Assembly (NCBI RefSeq): GCF_002007605.1
Contig: NZ_CP019799.1
Coordinates: forward strand, 434,001-498,000
DNA: 64,000 nt
Reading direction: 5' to 3'
DNA from: Cellvibrio sp. PSBB023
Lineage (GTDB): Bacteria; Pseudomonadota; Gammaproteobacteria; Pseudomonadales; Cellvibrionaceae
The notes beneath the pieces were generated by a model, which did not search any database, was not told the origin of the DNA, and worked only from the letters and a program-made list of their open reading frames with translations. Positions 52,305-62,915 of this stretch are shown here, in pieces. Numbering within the stretch: position 1 is the first letter of the stretch; every line of letters starts with the position of its first letter. The position numbers were made by a program, and so were the translations under genes.

Positions 52305-53252
52305 ATGACTCCGGCACTCTCAATCAGAAATTTGCGTAAAGTTTACAACGAAAAGTTTGAAGCGCTTAAGGGAATTTCACTGGATGTTATGCCTGGTGAT
52401 TTTTTTGCAGTGCTGGGCCCCAATGGTGCAGGTAAGTCAACCACGATTGGCATTATTAGCTCATTGGTGCGTAAAACGGCAGGCACTGTCGAGGTGTTCG
52501 GTAAGAATATCGATACCGATTTTTCGGCGGCCAAAAAATATTTGGGTGTTGTTCCCCAGGAATTTAATTTCAGCATGTTTGAAAAAGTGCAGGATATAGT
52601 CCTGCAGCAAGCCGGGTACTACGGTATGAATCGTAGCCAGGCACTGCAACAAACCGAGCGCTACCTCAAGCAGTTGAGTTTGTGGGACAAGCGCGATACA
52701 CCAGCGCGCATGTTGTCGGGCGGCATGAAGCGCCGTTTGATGATTGCTCGCGCATTGGTGCATGGCCCGCAATTATTAATTCTTGATGAGCCGACAGCAG
52801 GTGTTGATATAGAGTTGCGTCGCTCCATGTGGGATTTCTTGCGCGAGATTAATGCAGCAGGCACAACGATTATTTTGACCACCCACTACCTGGAAGAGGC
52901 GGAGAGTCTCTGTCGCAATGTGGCAATTATTGACCAGGGTGTGATTGTGAAAAACACCAGCGTTAAAAGTTTGTTGCAGCAGCTCAACAAAGAAGTTTTT
53001 GTGTTTGATGTGCAGGAAACCTTAACCGGATTACCCGTCATCGATGGGCATAGGGTGGCGCAGATTGATGAGCACTCGTTTGAGGTTGATGTTGAAAAAG
53101 GTCAATCGCTCAATGCGGTGTTTGAGCAATTAACGGCGCAACAATTTCGCATAGTGAGTATGCGCAATAAAGCTAATCGCCTGGAAGAGCTATTCGTTTC
53201 CATGGTTAACGCGAATAAAAGCGCGGCACCATCTGCAGTAAAAGAGGGGTAA
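52305..53252 (+). CDS. ABC-2 type transporter ATP-binding protein (YadG-like)
   Basis: A 315-residue ATPase. Walker A LGPNGAGKST, signature ARMLSGGMKRRLMIARALVH, Walker B LLILDEPTAGVDIELRR and switch His in ILTTHYLEEAE. A C-terminal extension of ~90 residues follows the nucleotide domain (EVFVFDVQETLTGL). The pair with the permease 2 bp downstream corresponds to YadG/YadH of E. coli and PA2812/PA2811 of Pseudomonas. Export substrate is unknown. Confidence 0.93.
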   Translation: MTPALSIRNLRKVYNEKFEALKGISLDVMPGDFFAVLGPNGAGKSTTIGIISSLVRKTAGTVEVFGKNIDTDFSAAKKYLGVVPQEFNFSMFEKVQDIVLQQAGYYGMNRSQALQQTERYLKQLSLWDKRDTPARMLSGGMKRRLMIARALVHGPQLLILDEPTAGVDIELRRSMWDFLREINAAGTTIILTTHYLEEAESLCRNVAIIDQGVIVKNTSVKSLLQQLNKEVFVFDVQETLTGLPVIDGHRVAQIDEHSFEVDVEKGQSLNAVFEQLTAQQFRIVSMRNKANRLEELFVSMVNANKSAAPSAVKEG

Positions 53253-53254
53253 GC

Positions 53255-54028
53255 ATGACTATTCATGAGCAGTGGATTGCCTTTATGACAATCCTGCGCA
53301 AAGAGGTTAAACGTTTTACCCGTATCTGGGTGCAAACGCTGTTGCCACCAGCTATTACCATGATTTTGTATTTTGTGATTTTTGGTAAATTGATCGGGGC
53401 TCGTATTGGCGAGATGAGTGGTTTTAGCTACATTGATTTTGTTGCTCCCGGCCTGATTATGATGGCGGTAATTACCAACTCTTATGCCAATGTGTCCTCC
53501 TCGTTTTTTAGTGCAAAGTTCCAGCGCAGTGTAGAAGAAATTCTGGTGTCCCCTACGCCCAACTATGTCATTTTGCTGGGCTTTGTAATGGGTGGTGTCG
53601 CGCGTGGTATGGCCGTGGGCTTGATTGTCACGTTGATGTCATTGTGTTTTACCAGTTTGCAAGTGGAACACTGGTTTATCACGGTGTTTATTGTGTTGAT
53701 GACATCCACGCTATTTTCATTGGCAGGCTTCATCAATGCCATTTATGCCAATACGTTTGATGATGTCTCTATTGTCCCCACTTTTATTTTGACGCCGCTC
53801 ACTTATTTCGGTGGGGTATTTTACTCCATCAATTTGTTGCCGGGATTCTGGCAGCAGGTGTCAGTATTTAATCCGATTCTGCACATGGTGAATGCATTCC
53901 GTTACGGTATGTTGGGTATTACGGATGTGCATGTCGGTATGGCATTTGCCGGTTTAACGCTCTGCGTCGTAGTGTTGTTCGCAGTGGCATTGCATTTATT
54001 AAAAACGGGCAAGCGTTTGCGTGCCTGA
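53255..54028 (+). CDS. ABC-2 type transporter permease (YadH-like)
   Basis: A 257-residue inner-membrane protein with six helices; TLLPPAITMILYFVIFGKLI opens the ABC2 domain and LTPLTYFGGVFYSINLLPGF is the conserved loop before the last helices, typical of YadH. It starts 2 bp after the ATPase stop. queF follows after 20 bp and may be co-transcribed. Confidence 0.93.
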   Translation: MTIHEQWIAFMTILRKEVKRFTRIWVQTLLPPAITMILYFVIFGKLIGARIGEMSGFSYIDFVAPGLIMMAVITNSYANVSSSFFSAKFQRSVEEILVSPTPNYVILLGFVMGGVARGMAVGLIVTLMSLCFTSLQVEHWFITVFIVLMTSTLFSLAGFINAIYANTFDDVSIVPTFILTPLTYFGGVFYSINLLPGFWQQVSVFNPILHMVNAFRYGMLGITDVHVGMAFAGLTLCVVVLFAVALHLLKTGKRLRA

Positions 54029-54048
54029 TTTATTTTCCGGGTGGTTCT

Positions 54049-54891
54049 ATGGGTTTTAATCCGCTTGGGCAGCAGACTGAATATGTGTCAGTTTACTCGC
54101 CACAGTTGTTGTTCCCCATTGCTCGCGCTGAGTCGCGCAAATTATTGAATACAGTGGCGTCCTTGCCTTTTTCCGGTGTGGATATTTGGACCGGGTATGA
54201 GCTCTCCTGGCTTGACCCGAAAGGGAAGCCTGTTGTGGCGGTGGCAGAGTTTTTTATTCCCTGTGACAGCGAATTTATGATTGAGTCAAAATCATTCAAG
54301 CTGTACCTCAACTCGCTCAATCAGAGCCACTATCACAGTGCGGCGGAAGTGGAGGAATTGCTTGCCCGGGATTTATCTGCTGTGGCGCGTGCAATGGTGC
54401 GAGTGCAGTTGTATCCATTGTCATCCACGCAGTCGTCCCAGTGGCGCGCACAGCCGGCACATTTATTAAATACAGTGACGCTGGATGGCGTATTGCTCGA
54501 TGACTTATCGGTCAGTATTGATAACTATCACCCAGATCCCAATTTGCTCACCACAGCGGATGCTATAGTTAGTGAGACCCTGGTGAGTCACCTGTTGAAA
54601 ACCAATTGCCCCGTTACCGGGCAACCGGACTGGGCAAGCCTTGTGGTGCGTTACACTGGGAAGAAAATTGAGCATGACAGTTTGCTGCGCTACATTGTTT
54701 CCTTTCGCGAGCATCAGGATTTCCACGAGCATTGCGTAGAGCGGATCTTTAGCGATATAGCTGCGATTTGTAAGCCAACTCATCTGACTGTCTATGCTCG
54801 CTATACCCGGCGCGGTGGTTTGGATATCAACCCGTTCCGTAGCAGTCATGCGGCAGAGCAGCCGGAGTTGTTGCGTTTGATTCGCCAGTAA
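54049..54891 (+). CDS. queF: NADPH-dependent 7-cyano-7-deazaguanine reductase
   Basis: A 280-residue bimodular (E. coli-type) QueF. Substrate-binding motif MIESKSFKLYLNSLNQSHY, the catalytic Cys in LLKTNCPVTGQPDWASLVV, and the tunnelling-fold end DINPFRSSHAAEQPELLRL. It reduces preQ0 to preQ1 in queuosine synthesis, which modifies GUN-anticodon tRNAs. It ends at a strong terminator. Confidence 0.95.
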   Translation: MGFNPLGQQTEYVSVYSPQLLFPIARAESRKLLNTVASLPFSGVDIWTGYELSWLDPKGKPVVAVAEFFIPCDSEFMIESKSFKLYLNSLNQSHYHSAAEVEELLARDLSAVARAMVRVQLYPLSSTQSSQWRAQPAHLLNTVTLDGVLLDDLSVSIDNYHPDPNLLTTADAIVSETLVSHLLKTNCPVTGQPDWASLVVRYTGKKIEHDSLLRYIVSFREHQDFHEHCVERIFSDIAAICKPTHLTVYARYTRRGGLDINPFRSSHAAEQPELLRLIRQ

Positions 54892-54913
54892 ACTGTTGGG
54901 GAGGGGGTTTACG

Positions 54914-54952
54914 AAAAAACAGGGCGTGTGCAATACACGCCCTGTTTTTTTT
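54914..54952. terminator. Bidirectional terminator between queF and the cyclase
   Basis: AACAGGGCGTGT (to 54929) and ACACGCCCTGTT (from 54935) form a 12-bp GC-rich stem with loop GCAAT, flanked by an A run and a T run, serving both convergent genes. Confidence 0.93.
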
Positions 54953-54963
54953 ATGTGTTGCGA

Positions 54964-56346
54964 TTAGAGAATGACCTTGTCTTTAAGGCGACTGGCTGCT
55001 TTTTCCAGGGTTTCAATGACTTTTTGTTTGTCGTAATTGCGCACCTTATCCATATCCAGATACATCGAAAAGCCTTCTGCGCGGTCTTCAAAGTAACTCT
55101 GGTTTTTGCCCATCTCTTTACGCAAGTCGGCAACTTGATACACCTTCACTGGCATGGAAAAGCCTTTTACGGTGATCTCACCTTTATCGCGGCACATCAC
55201 TGTATCTTTCACCAATGACCAGGTTTCATGGGAAATGAGGATTTCATCCGGCTCGGCGGCGGATTCCAATCTGCTCGCTAAATTCACTTGTGTGCCGAGT
55301 ACGGTGTAATCCAGGTGATTGGATGTACCAAAGGTGCCCACGGTGCAATAACCGGTGTTGATGCCCATACGTACTTGCAAAGGTTTTTTGATGCCTTGAT
55401 TAAACCATTCCACCTGCATGGATTTGATGCGCTTTTTCATGGCGATCGCCATGGAGACACAGCGCGTAGCATCATCTTTGACACCTTTGCTCGCACTATC
55501 ACCAAACAGCACCATAATGCCGTCACCCATGAACTTATCGATAGTGCCGCCATAATGAGCGACGATTTTGGACATCTCGGTCAGGTAATGGTTAAGTAAT
55601 TCGGTGAGGGCTTCTGCTTCGATTTCTTCGGAGAGTTGGCTGAAGTCTTTGATATCGGAAAAGAATACGCTGATGCGTTTGCGCTCTGCTTGTAAGTGTT
55701 TGTCGTCGCCGCGATTAATCGCTTGCCACACTGTAGGAGGCAAGTAGCGTGATAATTTGTATGCACGGATCTTGTGCCACTTCTGTTCATTCTCCAGCTT
55801 TTTTTGGCTGAGGATAAGTTTGTGTAACCGCTGGTGCATATACACCGCGTACACCAGGAAATAAGTAGCTACTCCAATCAGGCTGGCGGCACTGATTTGA
55901 ATACTGCTGGATAGCATGAGTTGCGGGCTGTGTATGAATAGACTGAGCAGCACACCAACAGCGAAGGCGCTATTGTCTTCCAGCAATTTGCGCATTCCAC
56001 CGCTGATCAGTGCATTGAATTGAATCATGGTCAGGAACATGATGCAGGGCAAAATACTGAAATCTGTCAGGCTCAATACCACCCCTATGAGCGCTGCATC
56101 GATATGGGACAACCAGCGGTTATTGCGCACTACTTGTTCAGGCAATTGTTTGCGGGTAAAAAAATAAGTGCCGTAGGCGTAGGTGAGCAGTAAGACTATA
56201 ACGCCGATATATACCGGATTGGGTTTGTCCCAATTGACAAAGGAGGCGAGGGTACCGGAGGCGGCAAAACAAATAAGTGCGCGAAAGTAGTACTGTTGTA
56301 TCGGGGTTTCAGTCTGCAAAGGTTCAGAGTCGATCTTACTGTTCAT
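54964..56346 (-). CDS. MASE2 membrane class III adenylate cyclase (CyaB-like)
   Basis: A 460-residue protein. Residues ~20-190 form a six-helix MASE2 sensor (RALICFAASGTLASFVNWDK, then FLTMIQFNALISGGMRKLLE). Residues ~225-430 are a class III cyclase: metal motif ISVFFSDIKDFSQLSEEIEA, GTIDKFMGDGIMVLFGDSAS, and VRMGINTGYCTVGTFGTSNH with LDYTVLGTQVNLASRLESAA. This is the architecture of Pseudomonas CyaB, the main virulence-linked adenylate cyclase, so cAMP synthesis is expected. No effector domain follows. A 55-bp tail separates it from queF. Confidence 0.92.
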   Translation of the reverse strand: MNSKIDSEPLQTETPIQQYYFRALICFAASGTLASFVNWDKPNPVYIGVIVLLLTYAYGTYFFTRKQLPEQVVRNNRWLSHIDAALIGVVLSLTDFSILPCIMFLTMIQFNALISGGMRKLLEDNSAFAVGVLLSLFIHSPQLMLSSSIQISAASLIGVATYFLVYAVYMHQRLHKLILSQKKLENEQKWHKIRAYKLSRYLPPTVWQAINRGDDKHLQAERKRISVFFSDIKDFSQLSEEIEAEALTELLNHYLTEMSKIVAHYGGTIDKFMGDGIMVLFGDSASKGVKDDATRCVSMAIAMKKRIKSMQVEWFNQGIKKPLQVRMGINTGYCTVGTFGTSNHLDYTVLGTQVNLASRLESAAEPDEILISHETWSLVKDTVMCRDKGEITVKGFSMPVKVYQVADLRKEMGKNQSYFEDRAEGFSMYLDMDKVRNYDKQKVIETLEKAASRLKDKVIL

Positions 56347-56487
56347 TGGGTTAAAGCCTTATTGTTTTGTGCAGTAAGGTCCTCCTTGCAGATTGAATTG
56401 CTCCCTAATGTCGCGGAGGAATTAAACGGTTTTTTTTCCAAAATGTCCACCTTGTTCGTGTGCCTGTTGATAGACCTATTTGTCATA

Positions 56488-57717
56488 TTATTTGAGCTTT
56501 AATGCCAGGTACTTTTCTTCCAGCTCAGCATATTGTTTGCGCAATGCAATAATTTCGCCATTGAGCTGCTCGGCACTCTCTTGTCTACTAGTGTTGTTTT
56601 GCGCGTGCGAAGCATTTTTCAGTTGGTCGTTTTCTTTTTCCAGTTCCTCTATATTCTCTAATAAATCCTTACTTTCACGTGTAAAACTATGTAGCGTTTC
56701 TTTGATGCGCTGATTTTCCTCCTCCAGCAGATGTTCGTGTTCGATAGCGCCCTCTTGTTGCTGCAGCTTTTCATTGGCCCGGGTAAGTTCCTCTTCCAGC
56801 AGTTGTACGCAGGTATCGGATTCCTGCACAAAGCGAATTTGTCGTTGCAATTGTTGATCCAGCTCTTTAATTAGCTGATCTTTTTCTTCGGCGGTAACCG
56901 CCTCTTCGAGTTTGCGCTGCAGGTTATTGATCACCCGATACTGATCTGCTGCCACATTGCGCAGCTTCATAATCTCTTCTGCTGCACGTGGATCTTGGCG
57001 AATGATGTTAATAGTCTTGTTTTCGATAGGTTGGCCGTTAATCGCTGCACTCGTGGAATAGATATGTTGATTAATATCGTTGTAGCTATCGCTGTATTGA
57101 CTTAATAAATTCTCATAATGCTCCTTGTCTGCCATACCATCAGCCATTGCATAGAGTTCGTTATAGTGTACTTGGGCGTTGGTTTGAGCCTCATCCCAGC
57201 GTTTTTCCAGATCGAAGAAGAGTTTTTTGAATTTCTCCAGGTTCTCGACTCGTTTCTTGTAAATATCCAGCTCTTCACTGTTATCTGGTATGTCCTGCGC
57301 TACTTGCAGCAAGGGTTCAAGGGTCTGCTGGAATATATCCCAATAACCTTCACTACCTTGTACGGCTGTTGTGCCCAGTTCTTCTGCGCGCAAAAACGCA
57401 TAGCGCAATGCAACAATGCGCTGGTTGAGCGGTACATCATTGGGTTGTATGCCGGCAATATCGCTGCGTGGCGCGAGCAGGTTGAACCTATCCTGAGTGA
57501 ATTCCAGTTGCTCATAAATAAACTGTTTGTAGGGTTTTGCTGGTGTGGCTGGGGTGTCGCCTCCGCGCTTAATTGCCTCAATGAATTCGCGCAGCTTTTG
57601 CTGTTGCTGCCGCATGATTTTTTTTTGTTTGATGGCATTGATCAACAATGCAGCTGTTGCAATAAGCAACAGCACAAAGGGTGTAATAATTGCGATGATT
57701 AAGGTGGTTTCTTGCAT
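56488..57717 (-). CDS. Membrane-anchored coiled-coil protein (409 aa)
   Basis: One N-terminal helix (ETTLIIAIITPFVLLLIATA) followed by a long cytoplasmic part with strong coiled coils: EAVTAEEKDQLIKELDQQLQ, LEEELTRANEKLQQQEGAIE and ENIEELEKENDQLKNASHA. I know no function. It lies 140 bp upstream of the MASE2 cyclase on the same strand but separated from it, and resembles in layout the protein at 50169. A scaffolding or chaperone-like role is conceivable, not shown. Confidence 0.6.
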   Translation of the reverse strand: MQETTLIIAIITPFVLLLIATAALLINAIKQKKIMRQQQQKLREFIEAIKRGGDTPATPAKPYKQFIYEQLEFTQDRFNLLAPRSDIAGIQPNDVPLNQRIVALRYAFLRAEELGTTAVQGSEGYWDIFQQTLEPLLQVAQDIPDNSEELDIYKKRVENLEKFKKLFFDLEKRWDEAQTNAQVHYNELYAMADGMADKEHYENLLSQYSDSYNDINQHIYSTSAAINGQPIENKTINIIRQDPRAAEEIMKLRNVAADQYRVINNLQRKLEEAVTAEEKDQLIKELDQQLQRQIRFVQESDTCVQLLEEELTRANEKLQQQEGAIEHEHLLEEENQRIKETLHSFTRESKDLLENIEELEKENDQLKNASHAQNNTSRQESAEQLNGEIIALRKQYAELEEKYLALKLK

Positions 57718-57918
57718 AAAAATTGCCGGATCTAGGGCTTATTAGCGGTCACAAAAGCTGAGTATTGCTGATAGCCCACACCTTGGGCGGCATTCACAGA
57801 CAGGAATCAGTTGAAAGTATGGTACAACTTCCACCAATATTCGAATGGCACACCGCTATTTGTATGGGGCGACTATTTTGCCCCTCCAGTTAATGGTTTT
57901 TAACATTGTATTAGGTAG

Positions 57919-58503
57919 ATGAGTTTTATGGATGCAATCACGGCACTACACCAGCGCGTATCCCAGTCAAAGCTACAAGCCCCTGCGCCTGACGCACAGC
58001 AATTGGCCACATTAATTCGCGCCGCAACGCGCGCGGCAGATCACGGCAATCTTCAACCCTGGCGCTTTTTGACCATAGAAGGCGATGGCTTGGAAAAATT
58101 GGGTCAATTATTCGCCAATGTGGCTGCTGCTAAAAAAACGGATATCAGCCAAGCAGAATTGGATCGTTTTAAATCCATGCCGCTACGAGCTCCAATGATT
58201 ATTGTGGCGATTGCTAAATGTCACGCGCATCCGAAGGTGCCGCAAATCGAGCAGCTAATTGCGGCGGGTGCGGCCGCACAAAATATCATCAACGCCAGTT
58301 TTGCCTTGGGGCTTGGCGCCATCTGGCGCACGGGTGATATGGCCTATGACGACACGATAAAGCAGGCGCTTGGGTTGATCAGTAACGAAACACTGGACGA
58401 ACAAATTGTTGGCTTCATCTATATAGGTACACCTGCGAACAGCGCGTCTCTGCCGCGTGAAATAAATCCCCAAGATTTTTTTACTGCTTGGACTAACGAA
58501 TAA
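57919..58503 (+). CDS. YdjA-like nitroreductase
   Basis: A 194-residue flavin nitroreductase. FMN-binding residues are in LIRAATRAADHGNLQPWRFL, and the AAGAAAQNIINASFALGLGA and RTGDMAYDDTIKQALG segments match YdjA/TdsD-type enzymes, small NAD(P)H:FMN reductases. Start at 57919 or 57928 (MDAITAL). Physiological substrate unknown. Confidence 0.88.
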   Translation: MSFMDAITALHQRVSQSKLQAPAPDAQQLATLIRAATRAADHGNLQPWRFLTIEGDGLEKLGQLFANVAAAKKTDISQAELDRFKSMPLRAPMIIVAIAKCHAHPKVPQIEQLIAAGAAAQNIINASFALGLGAIWRTGDMAYDDTIKQALGLISNETLDEQIVGFIYIGTPANSASLPREINPQDFFTAWTNE

Positions 58504-58608
58504 GATTGCGTTTGAAAGCTTGCTTGTGTAAATTAGCGCGCCTTCGTAGGGGTGACTATGGAGAGTTAGCAATGCGAAGAACCGCGCAAGCTGTCGGCGG
58601 TAAAATAC

Positions 58609-58696
58609 GGTGAGATGTCCGAGTGGCCGAAGGAGCACGCCTGGAAAGTGTGTATACCGCAAGGTATCGAGGGTTCGACTCCCTCTCTCACCGCCA
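58609..58696 (+). tRNA. tRNA-Ser (anticodon GGA)
   Basis: 88 bases with the long variable arm of type II tRNA. Acceptor GGTGAGA pairs with TCTCACC, encoded GCCA end; anticodon loop CTGGAAA, anticodon GGA. Preceded at ~70 bp by TAAATTAGCGCGCC, a -10-like box with the GC-rich discriminator. Confidence 0.96.
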
Positions 58697-58833
58697 TTTT
58701 AAAACGATGCATCTCCAAAATACGGCGCAGACTTGTAAGCAGTTCGTTATGCATCCAAGTCGACCGGTTTTTGTACTTCATTGATTTATAAAGCATTATT
58801 TTAAAATTTCACGAAAGAAAAATTAAAAAATGC

Positions 58834-58862
58834 TTGACGAGATAAAGGTCAGTCAATAGAAT
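58834..58862 (+). promoter_or_regulatory. tRNA-Arg promoter
   Basis: TTGACG at 58834-58839, 17-bp spacer, TAGAAT at 58857-58862, then GCGCGCC. Start of the tRNA 16 bp further. Confidence 0.85.
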
Positions 58863-58877
58863 GCGCGCCAACAAGAC

Positions 58878-58954
58878 GCACTCATAGCTCAGCTGGATAG
58901 AGTACTCGGCTACGAACCGAGCGGTCGGAGGTTCGAATCCTCCTGAGTGCACCA
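58878..58954 (+). tRNA. tRNA-Arg (anticodon ACG)
   Basis: 77 bases. Acceptor GCACTCA pairs with TGAGTGC, ACCA end encoded; anticodon stem CTCGG/CCGAG around CTACGAA, anticodon ACG (A34 is expected to be deaminated to inosine). T arm GGAGGTTCGAATCCTCC. Confidence 0.97.
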
Positions 58955-59564
58955 TATAGAAGTCCCTAATCCCCTGATTATCCTAGAGATTTTCAGGGGT
59001 TTTGCTTTAGGGAGGTTGCTGTGCTGAATTTACTTTTTCAGTGATCGATTGCTGGTCTAAATTTTCACTGAGTAAATTGAACCTTCCGATTTTTTCATGA
59101 TTTGTGAGGGTATTAATTTTCGCCACACACCAATTGCTCTCATAAGCAAACAATTACTCTCGATCAAATGAATACAAGATGTTGGCTTTTGACTTCAGTC
59201 TGAGAGTCTTGTTTTTTGTGAGTGGGCTTTTGCCAAAATGATGCGTTAGTTAGGCCTTCTCGGTCTGATGTCATTCGCTTGGTTTACTAAACTTTGGATC
59301 ACTTACCTCTCTGTGGTATTGCCGGAGTTATGTCTTTTCCCCAAGTACAATTATCCCAATTGGTTTCTGTTGAGAAATCTTCCCGAGTGCGCCATATATG
59401 CGTCGCTAAGCCCTAGCTATCCTTCATCAAATCTGCGTTACTTATTTCTTATTCTTTGGTTTGTCGTTGCTATCCGGCAAAGATTTGCTATACCCAATCG
59501 AGGTAGAACGTTTTTGTTGCAGTTGGCTACCTTTGGTCGGGGTTTGAATATAAGCGAGGGTATC
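58955..59564 (+). other. Gene-free stretch with a degenerate tRNA-Arg 3' end copy
   Basis: 610 bases without a convincing gene. An open frame continuous with the HDOD protein starts at 59268 but lacks family homology and a ribosome site. At 59376-59398 the sequence repeats the tRNA-Arg 3' end (58936-58958) with about 20 of 23 positions equal, and the similarity continues weakly for ~25 more bases. This may be the far attachment site of a lost integrative element. Confidence 0.5.
58970..59004 (+). terminator. Terminator after tRNA-Arg
   Basis: AATCCCCTGA (about 58969-58978) pairs with TCAGGGGTTT (about 58994-59003) and runs into TTTTG. Confidence 0.65.
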
Positions 59565-60386
59565 GTGGATTTAAAAGATTTAGTGGATAACGCACAAAAG
59601 TTGCCGAACATCCCAAAGGTGGTTCAAGAGCTGATTGAGAGCTTTGGTGATGAAAATGTTAATAACGAGGAGATTGCGAAGAAGATCAGTGCCGATCAGG
59701 TGCTGACAGCAAAAGTCCTGCGAGCGGCAAATACGGCGCATTATGGCGGTAACCGCAAAGTGGGGTCGGTAAGCGATGCGGTATTTTTGCTGGGGTTCAA
59801 TGCAGTGCGTACGCTGGTGTTGGCCTCTGGCATGGTAGGGACATTTAAGGCCCCGGAAGGGTTTGATTTACCCGCGTTTTGGCATAACAGTTTTGCGGTT
59901 GCCAGTACCTGTAAGTGGTTGGCCCGTTTTTCCCGCGATGATGCAGAAACCGCATTTACCTGTGGGATGATCCATAACATTGGGGAGCTGTTGATCCATA
60001 TTTTGCTGCCGGAAGAATGCAAAGAGATTCAGAAAGTGGTAGATCGCGGTGCGCGTAACCCTGACATTGAGAAGAATGTGCTGGGCTTTAACTTCCCAGA
60101 GGCGGGCGCTGAATTGGCTAATCGCTGGAAGTTTCCTGATGCTATTGTGGCGGGGATTCGCTATCAGCTGAACCCACAAGCGGCTCCGCAATTTTCGCGG
60201 TTGGCGGCGTTGGTTTACATTGCGGATTACATTGTGCATTCCAATGAAAAAGAAAATTCAGCCCATTTAATTGAGAATTTCCCCAATGAACTGGCAACCC
60301 AGTTGGGTATTAATTTGGTGAAATTGTTGGAGCGTATCGATGAAACCAAGGATTTAATTGGTGGCTACGATGAGTTGTTGCATTAA
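59565..60386 (+). CDS. HDOD domain protein
   Basis: A ~273-residue single-domain HDOD protein (VDLKDLVDNAQKLPNIPKVV, ISADQVLTAKVLRAANTAHY and the helices VSDAVFLLGFNAVRTLVLAS, TCGMIHNIGELLIHILLPEE). HDOD domains are catalytically silent relatives of HD phosphohydrolases and act in signalling. GTG 59565 was chosen because GAGGG lies 5-9 bp upstream and the family begins here. Ends at a bidirectional terminator shared with dusC. Confidence 0.85.
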   Translation: MDLKDLVDNAQKLPNIPKVVQELIESFGDENVNNEEIAKKISADQVLTAKVLRAANTAHYGGNRKVGSVSDAVFLLGFNAVRTLVLASGMVGTFKAPEGFDLPAFWHNSFAVASTCKWLARFSRDDAETAFTCGMIHNIGELLIHILLPEECKEIQKVVDRGARNPDIEKNVLGFNFPEAGAELANRWKFPDAIVAGIRYQLNPQAAPQFSRLAALVYIADYIVHSNEKENSAHLIENFPNELATQLGINLVKLLERIDETKDLIGGYDELLH

Positions 60387-60400
60387 TTAGATATCAGGAT

Positions 60401-60438
60401 AAAAAGCCGCGCGCTACCCAAGTAGTGCGCGGCTTTTT
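60401..60438. terminator. Bidirectional terminator between HDOD gene and dusC
   Basis: AAAAAGCCGCGC at the left arm pairs with GCGCGGCTTTTT at the right arm, plus an inner CTAC/GTAG pairing; A run before and T run after. Confidence 0.92.
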
Positions 60439-60450
60439 TATGGTTCACCG

Positions 60451-61410
60451 TTAATGACTGGCTGCCAGGGCTTCCTGGAAGCAGGCTTCTATTTCCGGTG
60501 GAGTTGTTTTACGTTTTATCGCTTCAAAAAACACAGTGGCTTGCGGGTATTGGCGGCTTAGGTACATCAGCCATTGTTTTACCCGGTTGCCACAATTGCG
60601 CTCGCAATACAGTGGTGTTGTGAGTGCGTAGTAGCGGTACAGCATGGTGCAAATTTCTGCCCAGGTGAGTGGTGTGTAATCCTCACCCTGAATACGGGCT
60701 TTAATTTGGCGAGCCAGGTCAGGGCAGGCGAGTAGGCCACGGCCCAGCATGACGTCGGCACCGGCGGATTGCTCGCGGCAACGCAAGTAATCTTCCACTG
60801 TCCAGATTTCGCCATTGCCAACCACTGGAATTTTCAGTTCCGCGCGAATATCCGCGATGTAATGCCAGTAAGCGGGTGGTTTATATCCGTCGACTTTGGA
60901 GCGGGCGTGTACTGTCAGTTCATCGGCGCCTGCCGCTTCTACGGCGCGTGCGTTGTCCATATAGCTGCTGCGGTCTTCAAAGCCCAGGCGAATTTTGGCG
61001 GTGACGGGAATCTCGCGCGGTACTGCATCGCGTACAGCTTTAATAATCGCGTAGACACGGTCCGGTGTGCGCAACAGACAGGCGCCTCCTTCGTGAGCAT
61101 TGACGGTTTTGGCGGGACAACCAAAATTCAGGTCGATGGCTTTTGCGCCGTAATTGACCAGTTCCTGCGCGTTGATTGCCATAGGTTCGGGTTTGCTGCC
61201 GAGCAATTGGACGCGCACAGGGGTGCCATTGGGTGTTTTACAATCGCTTTCCAACTCCTGTGCATATTTATAAAACACTTTATAAGGCAGCTTTTGATCC
61301 GTAACACGGATAAACTCGGTCACACAGCCATCCAACCCACCAATGCGGGTCAGTATGTCGCGTACGTGGTGTTCAACAACGCCCTCCATCGGGGCTAACA
61401 TAATTCGCAT
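60451..61410 (-). CDS. dusC: tRNA-dihydrouridine(16) synthase
   Basis: A 319-residue FMN enzyme. N-terminus MRIMLAPMEGVVEHHVRDIL and CVTEFIRVTDQKLPYKVFY match DusC rather than DusA or DusB; the catalytic Cys is in LNFGCPAKTVNAHEGGACLL, and TVHARSKVDGYKPPAYWH and VVGNGEIWTVEDYLRC follow. It reduces uridine 16 in the tRNA D loop. Convergent with the HDOD gene. Confidence 0.94.
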   Translation of the reverse strand: MRIMLAPMEGVVEHHVRDILTRIGGLDGCVTEFIRVTDQKLPYKVFYKYAQELESDCKTPNGTPVRVQLLGSKPEPMAINAQELVNYGAKAIDLNFGCPAKTVNAHEGGACLLRTPDRVYAIIKAVRDAVPREIPVTAKIRLGFEDRSSYMDNARAVEAAGADELTVHARSKVDGYKPPAYWHYIADIRAELKIPVVGNGEIWTVEDYLRCREQSAGADVMLGRGLLACPDLARQIKARIQGEDYTPLTWAEICTMLYRYYALTTPLYCERNCGNRVKQWLMYLSRQYPQATVFFEAIKRKTTPPEIEACFQEALAASH

Positions 61411-61541
61411 TGATTAACTCTGGCCAGCTATAAAGGTCGGCATTTTAGCGGTTTTGGTTGATAATTTGCGCAGCTCTGCGTAGATTGCGCGGCCTTTTGC
61501 GGGTAAATCCTGCTTTTATTGAATGAATTTCGAGGTTCTTG

Positions 61542-62915
<1,374 letters not shown>

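Noticed and set aside
59268..59564. 99-codon N-terminal extension of the HDOD protein
   Set aside because: No homology to the family start, no ribosome site at 59268, and the extension overlaps the degenerate tRNA-Arg repeat; GTG 59565 has GAGGG upstream.
60769..61398. 209-codon plus-strand frame
   Set aside because: Antisense to dusC, which has its catalytic Cys and N-terminal signature on the minus strand.
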